From contig NZ_ATYW01000020.1 of assembly GCF_000427885.1 (NCBI RefSeq), positions 112,114 through 176,113 of the forward strand: 64,000 nt of DNA, written 5' to 3'. Origin of the DNA: Glycomyces tenuis DSM 44171 (GTDB taxonomy: Bacteria; Actinomycetota; Actinomycetes; Mycobacteriales; Micromonosporaceae). The translations under genes and the position numbers were made by a program. The stretch's first letter is position 1. Each line of letters opens with the position of its first letter. This document shows positions 53,914 through 61,797 of this stretch, piece after piece. The notes under the pieces are model-generated. The model was not told the DNA's origin, searched no databases, and saw nothing but the letters and a program-made list of their open reading frames with translations.

Positions 53914-55142
53914 TGCGCCGCCGTGCCGGGTCGCTCCTGATCCTCGCGGTCGCCCTCGCGGCCGCCACCGCCCTCGCCGTCGCCTTCGACTTCCCGCCGC
54001 GGGACATCGCGGTCCTCATCGCCATCGCCGCGGTCGCCTCCTCGGTGGCCGGCGTCGTCGGCGGGCTCGTGCTGCGGCGCCTGCGCAGCCGCCCCGCCCG
54101 CGTCCAGACCATGACCGTCGCCCTCTCGGCGGTCCTGGTCGCCGCCACCGGCGTCGTCACCGCCGCGCTGGCCATGTTCATCTCCCTGCACGACCTCGTC
54201 GTCCTCTTCGTCGTGTTCATCGTCGCCTCCGGTGTCGCCTTCGGCGCCGCCTGGCAGCTCGGCGACGACATCGGCGCGGGCGCCGAGCAGGTCGGCGCCT
54301 ACGCCCGCACCATGGTCGGCAGCGACGGCCATGTCAGCGCCGAGCGGGCGCCCGCGGTCACCGGCCCCGGCGAACTGGCCGCGCTCGCGCGCGAGCTCGC
54401 CGAGGTCTCCCGCCGCCTGGAGACCTCCCAGCAGCGCGAACGCGCCCTCGAATCGTCCAGGCGCGAGCTCATCGCCTGGGTCTCCCACGACCTGCGCGCG
54501 CCGCTCGCCACCATCAGGGCGATGGCCGAGGCCCTCGACGACGACATCGTCGACGACGACGCCACCGTCAAGCGCTACCACTTCCAGATCCGCACCGACG
54601 CCGAACGGCTCACCGCGCTCGTCGACGACCTGTTCGAACTGTCCCGCATCAACAGCGGCTCGCTCCGGCTCGGCGCCGAGAAGGTCGACCTCTCGGACGC
54701 CGTCGCCGACGCGATCGCCGACGTCGCCTCCGCCGCCGACGTCAAGGGCGTCGCCGTCGTCGAGCGCCTCCCGGCGCTCCCGCCCGTCGAGGTCTCGGCC
54801 CGCGAATGCTGCCGCGCCCTGGACAACCTGCTCGACAACGCCATCCGGCACACCCCGCCGGGCGGCGCCGTCCGCATCGAAGCCGAAACCGGGGGCGGCG
54901 ACGGCGCGGCCCTGCTCCACATCGCCGACGAGTGCGGCGGCATCCCCGAGGCGGACCTGCCGCGCGTGTTCGACATCGCCTTCCGCGGCGACGAGGCCCG
55001 CCAGCGGGACGAGCGCGGCGGCGGCCTCGGCCTGGCCATCGCCCGCGGCCTCATCGAGGCCCACGGCGGCGCCGTCTCGGTCGCCAACGCCGAGCGCGGC
55101 TGCCGCTTCACCGTCAGGCTCCCCGCCGGAGGCGGCCGGTGA
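53913..55142 (+). CDS. Sensor histidine kinase (HisKA)
   Basis: 409 aa. Four membrane helices (about 5-25, 30-55, 68-90, 94-115), HAMP-like linker, HisKA with H192 (AWVSHDLRAPLA), ATPase domain with DNLLDNAIRHTPPGG and GGLGLAIARGLIEAHGG. Start ATG overlaps the regulator stop. Little extracellular sequence, so it may sense the membrane itself. Confidence 0.92.
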   Translation: MRRRAGSLLILAVALAAATALAVAFDFPPRDIAVLIAIAAVASSVAGVVGGLVLRRLRSRPARVQTMTVALSAVLVAATGVVTAALAMFISLHDLVVLFVVFIVASGVAFGAAWQLGDDIGAGAEQVGAYARTMVGSDGHVSAERAPAVTGPGELAALARELAEVSRRLETSQQRERALESSRRELIAWVSHDLRAPLATIRAMAEALDDDIVDDDATVKRYHFQIRTDAERLTALVDDLFELSRINSGSLRLGAEKVDLSDAVADAIADVASAADVKGVAVVERLPALPPVEVSARECCRALDNLLDNAIRHTPPGGAVRIEAETGGGDGAALLHIADECGGIPEADLPRVFDIAFRGDEARQRDERGGGLGLAIARGLIEAHGGAVSVANAERGCRFTVRLPAGGGR

Positions 55143-56425
55143 CCGATCGGCGCCGGGCGGCCCTGAGCGCCGCCGTCCTCATCGCCTGGGCGCTGTTCCT
55201 CGCCGTCGTGTGGGTGCTCGGCCAGTACAAGGAGGCGAACACCGAGGAGCACCTCGCGCTCGGCGCGATGCCCCTGTTCGGCCGCTGGGAGTGGCACCTC
55301 GGCCCTCAGCTGCTCGTCCCCGCCCTGACCGGCGCGCTCGTCATCGCCTTCCTGCCCGCGATCGCCGCGCGGTGGCGGTGGCGCTGGACGGCCCTCGCCA
55401 CCGCCGCCGCCGCCGTGGCGCTCAGCCTCGCGCTGGCCTACGCCCACTCCCACCCCGGCACGTGGGAGGACCTCCACCACCACTACGCGCAGAACGCCCG
55501 CTACATCGACGACGCCGGCGGCCTCGCCCCCTTCCTGGAGAGCTACACCGACGTCCAGCTGGCGGGCGAGTTCCCCGTCCACCTCCAGTCGCACCCGCCC
55601 GGCCTGGTCGTGTTCTTCTGGGCCGCATCGCAGATCGGGCTGTCGGGGCTGCTGTTCGAGAATGCCGTCATCATGCTCGCCGTCGCGGCCTCGGTCCTGG
55701 CCGCCCTGGCGATCGGCCGCGACGTCGCCGGTGAGCGGCTCGCCCGCCGCGCCGCGCCGTTCCTGGTCGTCGCCCCCGCCGCGTTCTGGCACACCAACGC
55801 CGACATCATCTTCGGCGGCGTCGCCCTCAGCGCCGTCGCCTGCCTCGTCCTCGCCACGAACCGCACCGGCGCGAGGGCCGCCTGGCTGACCGCCGCGGGC
55901 GGGCTGCTCGCCGGGGCCGCGCTCATGCTGTCGTTCTCCAGCGCCCTGTTCGCCATCCCCGTCGTCGTCATCGCCGTCTGGCGCCGCCGCTGGAGGGTCC
56001 TCCTCGCGGGCGGCGCGCTGGCGGCGCTGGTCGTGCTCGCGCCGCTGCTGTGGGGCTACTGGTGGCTCGACGGCTTGACGACCACTCGCGTCCGCTACTA
56101 CGCGGGTGTGGCCTCGGCGCGCGGCTACTGGTACTTCCTCATCGCCAATCCGGCGGTGTTCGCGCTCGCGCTCGGCCCGGCGACCGCGGTCGCCCTCGCC
56201 AGATTGAGAGACCGGCGCATGTGGATCGTCGTCGGCTCGATCCTCGCCGCCGTGGCCGTCGCCGACGTCTCGGGCATGTCCTCGTCCGAGACCGAGCGGA
56301 TCTGGCAGCCGTTCATGCCGCTGGCGCTCCTGGCCGGATGCGCCCTGCCGCGCCCGCGCCCCTGGCTGGTCCTCCAACTGGCCGTCGCACTCGCCCTCGC
56401 CGCCGCACTGCGCGTGCAGTGGTGA
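55139..56425 (+). CDS. Polytopic membrane protein, GT-C glycosyltransferase-like
   Basis: 428 aa, about 11 membrane helices with a large early extracellular loop containing HLQSHPPGLV. Layout resembles GT-C enzymes that use polyprenyl-phosphate sugars, but no catalytic motif is certain. GTG start overlaps the kinase stop by 4 bp. With the epimerase and GT2 genes around it, a cell-surface glycan role is likely. Confidence 0.7.
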   Translation: MTDRRRAALSAAVLIAWALFLAVVWVLGQYKEANTEEHLALGAMPLFGRWEWHLGPQLLVPALTGALVIAFLPAIAARWRWRWTALATAAAAVALSLALAYAHSHPGTWEDLHHHYAQNARYIDDAGGLAPFLESYTDVQLAGEFPVHLQSHPPGLVVFFWAASQIGLSGLLFENAVIMLAVAASVLAALAIGRDVAGERLARRAAPFLVVAPAAFWHTNADIIFGGVALSAVACLVLATNRTGARAAWLTAAGGLLAGAALMLSFSSALFAIPVVVIAVWRRRWRVLLAGGALAALVVLAPLLWGYWWLDGLTTTRVRYYAGVASARGYWYFLIANPAVFALALGPATAVALARLRDRRMWIVVGSILAAVAVADVSGMSSSETERIWQPFMPLALLAGCALPRPRPWLVLQLAVALALAAALRVQW

Positions 56426-56448
56426 TCCGGAAAGGAAGGCTGAAACCC

Positions 56449-57480
56449 ATGCGCGTACTGGTGACCGGAGGCGCCGGATTCATCGGCGGTGCCGTCTGCG
56501 AGCAGCTCGCCGCCCGCGGCGACGAGGTCGTCGTCCTCGACTCCCTCGCCGCCCACAAGGACCCGCCCGAGCACCTGCCGGACTCGGTCGAGCTCATCGT
56601 CGGCGGCCTCACCGACGAGGCGGCCGTGCGCCGCGCCGTCGACGGCGTCGACGCCGTGTGCCACCAGGCGGCGCGCGTCGGCCTCGGCGTCGACTTCGAC
56701 GACGTCGCCGACTACGTGGCCGACAACGACGGCGGCACGGCGCACCTCCTGCGGGCCCTGTGGCGCCGCTCCTTCACCGGGCGCCTCGTCGTGGCCTCCT
56801 CCATGGTCGTCTACGGCGAGGGCCGCTACCGGTGCGGCGCGCACGGACTCGTCCGAGCCGAGGCGCGGCGCGCGGCCGACCTCGACGCGGGCCGCTTCGA
56901 GCCGCGCTGCCCGCACTGCGGCGCCGAGCTCGCCTGGGCGCCCGTGCCCGAGGACGCCCCGCTCGACCCGCGCAACGTCTACGCCGCCACCAAGGTCCAC
57001 ACCGAGCACCTGTCGTTCCTGTACGGCCGCGAATCGGGCGCGAGGGTGTGCGCCCTGCGCTACCACAACGTCTACGGCCCCGGCATGCCCCGCGACACCC
57101 CGTACGCGGGCGTGGCCAGCGTCTTCCGCAGCGCCTTCGAGGCCGGGGAGGCGCCGCGCGTGTTCGAGGACGGGGCGCAGACGCGCGACTTCGTCCACGT
57201 CCGCGACGTCGCCCGCGCCAACGTCCTCGCGCTCGACTCCGCGTGGACGGGCGCGTGCAACGTCGCCAGCGGCGAGCCGCGCACCGTCGGCGAGATGGCC
57301 GAAGCGCTCGCCGCCGGCTTCCCCGACGCCTCGACGCCCGTCGTGACCGGGGAGTACCGGCTCGGCGACGTCCGCCATGTCGTCGCCTCGCCCGAGCTCG
57401 CCGCCGACGCGCTCGGCTTCCGCGCCGAGACGGGCTTCGCCGAGGGCATGGCCGCCTTCGCCCACGACCCGCTCCGCTGA
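56449..57480 (+). CDS. NAD-dependent epimerase/dehydratase with zinc-ribbon insertion
   Basis: 343 aa, extended short-chain dehydrogenase: VTGGAGFIGGAV, YAATK (catalytic Tyr-Lys) and RYHNVYGP. Between about residues 123 and 160 it carries YRCGAHG...CPHCGAEL, a Cys-rich insertion known from dTDP-L-rhamnose 4-epimerase-type enzymes. Likely makes a nucleotide sugar for the adjacent transferases. AAGGAAGG ribosome site. Confidence 0.87.
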   Translation: MRVLVTGGAGFIGGAVCEQLAARGDEVVVLDSLAAHKDPPEHLPDSVELIVGGLTDEAAVRRAVDGVDAVCHQAARVGLGVDFDDVADYVADNDGGTAHLLRALWRRSFTGRLVVASSMVVYGEGRYRCGAHGLVRAEARRAADLDAGRFEPRCPHCGAELAWAPVPEDAPLDPRNVYAATKVHTEHLSFLYGRESGARVCALRYHNVYGPGMPRDTPYAGVASVFRSAFEAGEAPRVFEDGAQTRDFVHVRDVARANVLALDSAWTGACNVASGEPRTVGEMAEALAAGFPDASTPVVTGEYRLGDVRHVVASPELAADALGFRAETGFAEGMAAFAHDPLR

Positions 57481-57493
57481 ACGTCAAGCGGCG

Positions 57494-57508
57494 GGGCCGT
57501 CGCGGCCC
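57494..57508 (+). terminator. Hairpin after the epimerase gene
   Basis: GGGCCG/CGGCCC with a 3-nt loop, extended by two more pairs across a one-base bulge, 14 bp after the stop. The rest of the gap to 57709 holds a 25-bp near-copy (57514-57538) of an epimerase gene segment (57292-57316). Confidence 0.5.
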
Positions 57509-57709
57509 GCGGTGAGATGGCCGAAGCGCTCACCGCCGAGCGGTCGTCCGAGGTCCACCGCCCAGCGGTGAGAGTGGACGCCGACACCCGCGCCCCCGTG
57601 TCGCGCCGACCCGCCGACCGGGCGCGGCGACAGCGCCGGGGTCCGCTGGAGGGAGCGGGCCGGGTAACCTGCTCACAGCGACGGAACCCATCGAGCCGGA
57701 GGTTCGCAC

Positions 57710-58759
57710 ATGGCAGGGCTGCCCACCCGCAGGAGTCTCTCCCAGACCCCGCCCGTGCAGGCGGGCATCCTGCTCGGCGTCGGCTTCGCGCTCGCCGCCG
57801 CCCTGGTGTGGGCGGTCACCGAACTGCGGACCCTCCTCATCGTCCTGGTCGTGGCCGGATTCCTCGCGATCGGCATGAACCGGCCGGTCTCGCTGATGAC
57901 CCGGCGCGGCCTGCCCCGCTGGCTGGCCGTGATGATCCTGATCTTCAGCCTGTTCCTGCTGATCTGCGGCGGCATCGGCCTCATCATCCCCATCGTCGTG
58001 CGCGAGGGCACCGAGTTCATCCAGGCCGCCCCGGGCTACTGGGAAGACCTCATGTCCAGTTCGCTGCTGGAGCGTTTCGGCGGCGAGACGAGGATCCTCG
58101 AACAGGCCCAGTCGTTCCTGACCGGCGAGAACATCTCCAACGCGCTCGGCGGCTTCCTCGGCGGCGTCGCCACGGCCGCCGGCGCGATCGGCTGGTTCAC
58201 CACCTGCGTGATCCTGGCGCTGTTCATCCTCGGCGGCCACGACCGCATCCGCGGCGGCGCGCTGCGCCTCGTCGCCGCCTCCAAGCGCGACCGGGCCGCC
58301 GAGCTGCTCGACCAGATCCTCCAGCAGGTCGGCGCCTACCTCATCGGCGCCCTCGCCATCGCGGTCGTCGCCGGCGCCTCCTCGTGGATCTTCATGGCCA
58401 TCGTCGGCATCCCCTACGCCGCGATCCTGGCCGTCGTGGTCGCCATCAGCGACCTCATCCCGCAGATCGGCGCCACCATCGGCGCGATCATCGTGACGCT
58501 GGTGGCCCTGACCGTCTCGCCGACGACCGCACTGATCTCGGTGATCTTCTTCCTGCTCTACCAGCAGCTGGAGAACTGGCTCATCTACCCGACGGTCATG
58601 CGCAGCGCCGTCAAGGTCTCCGACCTCGCCTCGATCGTCAGCGTCCTGATCGGCGCGGCGCTCTTCGGCGTCATCGGCGTCATCCTGGCGATCCCCTTCT
58701 ACGCCGCGGTCCGCCTCATCATCCGCGAACTGGTCTTCCCCCGCCTCGACGAGAGCTGA
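57710..58759 (+). CDS. AI-2E family transporter (PerM-like)
   Basis: 349 aa, about eight membrane helices. ISDLIPQIGATIGAI and the C-terminal FGVIGVILAIPFYAAV are family hallmarks. Members export autoinducer-like molecules or act as Na+/H+ antiporters; this one is unassigned. GGAGG 7 bp before the ATG. Its last 41 bp overlap the convergent gene. Confidence 0.88.
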   Translation: MAGLPTRRSLSQTPPVQAGILLGVGFALAAALVWAVTELRTLLIVLVVAGFLAIGMNRPVSLMTRRGLPRWLAVMILIFSLFLLICGGIGLIIPIVVREGTEFIQAAPGYWEDLMSSSLLERFGGETRILEQAQSFLTGENISNALGGFLGGVATAAGAIGWFTTCVILALFILGGHDRIRGGALRLVAASKRDRAAELLDQILQQVGAYLIGALAIAVVAGASSWIFMAIVGIPYAAILAVVVAISDLIPQIGATIGAIIVTLVALTVSPTTALISVIFFLLYQQLENWLIYPTVMRSAVKVSDLASIVSVLIGAALFGVIGVILAIPFYAAVRLIIRELVFPRLDES

Positions 58760-59297
58760 GCGCCGCCTGCCCGATACGGCGCCGCCGCACGTAATGCCAG
58801 GTGAGCGCCAGCAGCAGCGGCGGCCACACCACCATCGTCGAGTAGTAGACGAGCACGTCCCGCCCTGGTTGCCCGCAGCCGGGAGGCAGCGGATTCTTCG
58901 GCGGCCGATCGCCCGCGCCGTAGACGAAGAAGGCGGCCACCGCCAGCGCGCCAGCCACCGCCAGGGCCGCTGCGAAGACCACTGGCACCGCTCGGCCGCC
59001 GACCACCGGGATCCACCGCGGGAACACCTCGCCCCACGGCCGGATCAGGCCGAACGCCAGCAGCGCGCAGCCGAGTTGCACGGTCGGCAGGATCGCGATG
59101 ATGTAGACCCACTCGAACACCGGTGTGACCGCCGTGTTGACGCATGGATTGTCACCGGTCGCCAGCGCGCTGACCGCCATCTGCATCCGCCACACGACCG
59201 ACGGCATGACCGAGGCCAGCACTCCCCACGCGGCGAGCTTCGCCCAGCGCGGCACCAGCTCCGGCCGGAACGTCGGAAGCGTCCGCTGTGTCTGCAT
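58719..59297 (-). CDS. Membrane protein, hypothetical
   Basis: 192 aa, four predicted membrane helices (about 20-40, 62-85, 102-125, 150-170). GAGGAG 6 bp before the ATG at 59297 fixes the start; longer in-frame starts upstream have no such site. No known family. Confidence 0.72.
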   Translation of the reverse strand: MQTQRTLPTFRPELVPRWAKLAAWGVLASVMPSVVWRMQMAVSALATGDNPCVNTAVTPVFEWVYIIAILPTVQLGCALLAFGLIRPWGEVFPRWIPVVGGRAVPVVFAAALAVAGALAVAAFFVYGAGDRPPKNPLPPGCGQPGRDVLVYYSTMVVWPPLLLALTWHYVRRRRIGQAALSSRRGGGRPVRG

Positions 59298-59370
59298 GGT
59301 CCACTCCTCGTCTCGCGCCGCCCGCGCGGCGGCGATGGCACCACCTTCCGCGCCGAGGCCGCCCGCCGCC

Positions 59371-59411
59371 TCCCGCGACGGCGGGAACCGCCTCCCCCGA
59401 CCGGGGGAGGC
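59371..59411. other. Tandem hairpins in a divergent intergenic region
   Basis: TCCCGC/GCGGGA (59371-59386, 4-nt loop) and GCCTCCCCC/GGGGGAGGC (59390-59411, 4-nt loop), both perfect. Terminators are not expected between divergent genes, so these may be protein sites, leader structures or ends of a small transcript. Confidence 0.4.
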
Positions 59412-59457
59412 TCGGCGACATCGGACTACGCGCTCCGGCGCCCCGGCCCGTACTGTG

Positions 59458-59916
59458 ATGACGATGTTGACCAAGGCCCGCCGGGCGTTCACCGTGTGGC
59501 GTTTCGGCGGATACGCCAGGAACCGCCGCGACGCCGTCGCCCGACTGTGGACGCTGCTCAGGCGCCTGCCCCGCAACCGGCCCATGCGCGACGCGGACAC
59601 CGGCACCGTCTACCTCCTGATGTCCCCGCCCGCCGACGAGGACGCCATCTACCCGTGCGCGGTCGAGACCGGCGAGGACGGGACGCGGACGCTGTGCGTC
59701 TACGACTCCATCCGCCGCAGGCCCGCCGACGCGCCCGTGCCGCCGCTCATCCGCGCCGCCAGGCCCTTCGTCGCCGGGAAGGTCGACCACGACACCGTCC
59801 TGTGGCACCTGCCCGAGATCTTCGCCTTCGATGACAGCCGCAACGTCACCGACGCCGAACTCGACGATCTCCACACGCGGCTGCTGAGCCTCTACGACGC
59901 GTACCAGGCGATCTGA
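59458..59916 (+). CDS. Conserved-looking hypothetical protein
   Basis: 152 aa, soluble, basic N-terminus (KARRAFTVWRFGGYARNRRDA) followed by an acidic-rich C-terminal half (HLPEIFAFDD). No family recognised. Several starts are possible within 9 bp (GTG 59455, ATG 59458, ATG 59464); TACTGT at 59451-59456 would suit a leaderless start at 59464. Confidence 0.6.
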   Translation: MTMLTKARRAFTVWRFGGYARNRRDAVARLWTLLRRLPRNRPMRDADTGTVYLLMSPPADEDAIYPCAVETGEDGTRTLCVYDSIRRRPADAPVPPLIRAARPFVAGKVDHDTVLWHLPEIFAFDDSRNVTDAELDDLHTRLLSLYDAYQAI

Positions 59917-59934
59917 GCGGCTACAGTCGAATCG

Positions 59935-59962
59935 GCGAAGCGGTTGGACCCCGACCGCTCGC
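59935..59962 (+). other. Stem-loop upstream of the globin gene
   Basis: AGCGGT/ACCGCT (59939-59959), extended outward by GCGA/TCGC across a one-base bulge. Lies between the hypothetical gene and the globin gene; terminator or leader hairpin. Confidence 0.35.
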
Positions 59963-59981
59963 ACCCGAGAAAGGGAACCCG

Positions 59982-60428
59982 ATGACCGACACGGCAGCCA
60001 GCGCCCTGTACGAGCGGCTCGGCGGCGAGGCGGGCATCCGCCGCACCGTCGAGGCCTTCTACGCCTCGGTACTGCGCGACCCGCTCCTCCAACCCCTGTT
60101 CGGCGAGGGCGCGCCCCACCACGTCGACCACCTGACCGCCTTCCTGGCCGAAGTGTTCGGCGGCGCCACCCGCTACACCGACGAACTGGGCGGCTTCGCC
60201 GCCATCCTCGCCGCGCACCGCGGCCTCGCCGTCACCGACGAGCAGCGGCAGCGGTTCGTCGAGCTGTTCGACGCCGCCGCGAAGGAGCAGGGCCTGTCCG
60301 ACGACGCGGCGGTCCTCGGGGAGGTCCACGACTACATGGTCTTCGGCACCGAAGTGGCACAGGTCAACTCGCACGCCGACAACGATGGGGACCTGCACCC
60401 CTGCCAGGAGGTGCCGCGCTGGCCGTGA
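59982..60428 (+). CDS. Truncated hemoglobin (group II-like)
   Basis: 148 aa, two-on-two globin. LYERLGGEAGIR at the N-terminus, proximal heme His H79 (AAHRGLAVT), HHVDHLTAFLAEVFGG before it. Binds heme for O2/NO chemistry. AAAGGGAA ribosome site. The extended tail after VAQVNS is short and not conserved by eye. Confidence 0.9.
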   Translation: MTDTAASALYERLGGEAGIRRTVEAFYASVLRDPLLQPLFGEGAPHHVDHLTAFLAEVFGGATRYTDELGGFAAILAAHRGLAVTDEQRQRFVELFDAAAKEQGLSDDAAVLGEVHDYMVFGTEVAQVNSHADNDGDLHPCQEVPRWP

Positions 60429-60448
60429 GTTCCGATCGGCGCCCGGCG

Positions 60449-60529
60449 CGCTTGGCGGGCCGGGCCGGGCGGCCGTAGGCTGGCTCAGCGGCACCGCCTC
60501 GCGCCGCCGCCCCGCCAGCCCGCCAAGCG
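60449..60529. promoter_or_regulatory. Long inverted repeat in the lysE-type gene leader
   Basis: Perfect 12-bp arms CGCTTGGCGGGC (60449-60460) and GCCCGCCAAGCG (60518-60529). Nested inside on nearly the same centre are GGGCGGC/GCCGCCC (60467-60473, 60506-60512). The right arm ends 14 bp before the ATG at 60544. Either an extended RNA hairpin (terminator of the globin gene or regulatory leader) or a pair of inverted operators around the promoter. Confidence 0.6.
60452..60481 (+). promoter_or_regulatory. Candidate promoter of the lysE-type gene
   Basis: TTGGCG (60452-60457), 18 bp, TAGGCT (60476-60481). The -35 lies inside the left arm of the long inverted repeat. Predicted leader about 55 nt. 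Confidence 0.45.
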
Positions 60530-60543
60530 AATCGGATCCGCCC

Positions 60544-61206
60544 ATGTTCGGCACCGTCGACCTGTGGACCTACGTGGTCGCCACCGTCCTGATCATCCTG
60601 CTGCCCGGCCCCAACTCGCTGTACGTGCTGTCGGTGGCCTCCAGGCGGGGGCGCAGGGCCGGGTTCGCGGCGGCCGCGGGCGTCCTCTGCGGCGACTCGG
60701 TCCTCATGGTCGCCTCGGCCGCGGGCCTCGCCTCGGTGTTCGCGGCCTCCCCGTTCCTGTACAACGCCGTCCGCTGGGCCGGGGTGGTCTACCTCGTCTA
60801 TCTCGCCTCCGGCCTGCTCGTCTCCGGCTGGAAGGCCTGGAGGGCCGCCCGGCGCGGCGAGGCGCTCGCGGACGCCGCGGCGGCGATCGCCGCCGCGGCC
60901 CCGGCGCGGGCCGAGCGCCCCTACGTGCGCGCGCTCATCGCGAGCCTGCTCAACCCCAAGGCGATCCTGTTCTTCGTGGCGTTCTTCGTCCAGTTCGTGG
61001 ACCCCGCCTACGAGTGGCCGGTGCTGAGCTACCTGGTCCTGTACCTCATCTGCCAGTTCTGCTCGGCGACCTACCTCTCGACGCTCATCGTCACCGGCGA
61101 CCGCTTCGCGCGCCTGTTCCGCGAGCGCCGCCGCCTCGCGGCCGCCGGGAACGGCCTGGTCGGCGCGGTGATGATCGGCTTCGCGGCCAAGCTCGCCACC
61201 GGCTGA
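60544..61206 (+). CDS. LysE/RhtB-family amino-acid exporter (LeuE-like)
   Basis: 220 aa, six membrane helices. VLIILLPGPNSLYVLSVASRRGRRAG is split here as PGPNSLYVLS and RRGRRAGF, the family signature; NPKAILFFVAFFVQF is the second. Exports an amino acid, probably branched-chain or lysine-type. Intact at both ends; importer relics begin at the base after its stop. Confidence 0.87.
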   Translation: MFGTVDLWTYVVATVLIILLPGPNSLYVLSVASRRGRRAGFAAAAGVLCGDSVLMVASAAGLASVFAASPFLYNAVRWAGVVYLVYLASGLLVSGWKAWRAARRGEALADAAAAIAAAAPARAERPYVRALIASLLNPKAILFFVAFFVQFVDPAYEWPVLSYLVLYLICQFCSATYLSTLIVTGDRFARLFRERRRLAAAGNGLVGAVMIGFAAKLATG

Positions 61207-61272
61207 GCCGCCGCCCGCCTCGACGGCGCCGGCCCGATCCGCCAACTGCGCTACACCACCCTGCCGGTCCTC
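61207..61272 (+). pseudogene. Relic of a MalF-type permease
   Basis: Reading from 61207 gives AAARLDGAGPIRQLRYTTL and PVL, which is the EAA loop (ATPase contact) of MalF-type sugar permeases. Nothing before or after it in this frame matches a permease. Only about 22 of some 300 codons remain. Confidence 0.75.
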
Positions 61273-61273
61273 C

Positions 61274-61795
61274 CTGGGGCCCGGCGGGAGCCTGGCCTCG
61301 GCCACGCCCACCCCCACCGACACCGGCTTCGACAACTACGTCCGCCGGTTCACCGAGACCGACTACGGCCGCTGGTGCCTCAACTCCCTGTACGTGGCGA
61401 CCCTGCACATGGTCGGCAGCGTCCTCCCGGCGGCCTTGTGCGGATGCGTGTGCTCGCGCGTCCGCCTCCGCGGCCGCAAGGCCGGGCTGCTGAGTATCCT
61501 GATCCTCCAGATGTTCCCGTCCTTCCCGACCTCCATCGCCGTCTACATGCTCTTCCTCAACTTCGGGCTGCTCGACTCGCTCACCGGCCTGGCGCTGGTG
61601 AGCATCGCCGCGGCCCTGCCGTACAACATCTGGCTGACGAAGGGCTGCACCGACAGCCTCCCCGCCAGTCTCGACGAGGCCGCCGCGATCGAGGCGGCCG
61701 GCGCGGTCGTGCCGGCGGTGCCGATCACGATCCTCTACATCGTCCTCCAGCGCTACCTCGTCACCGGGGCCGCCGCCGGGGCGGAGAAAGGCTGA
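61274..61795 (+). pseudogene. Relic of a MalG-type permease with internal deletion
   Basis: Frame from 61274 reads DTGFDNYVRRFTETDYGRW, NSLYVATL, QMFPSFPTSIAVYML and LPYNIWLTKG, matching MalG proteins (normally 280-300 aa). The first about 100 residues, with the first membrane helix, are missing. About 65-70 residues are also gone in frame after DEAAAIE, where the text jumps to the last helix and tail (QRYLVTGAAAGAEKG). It cannot form a working channel. No start codon fits its remaining N-terminus. Confidence 0.8.
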
Positions 61796-61797
61796 GC

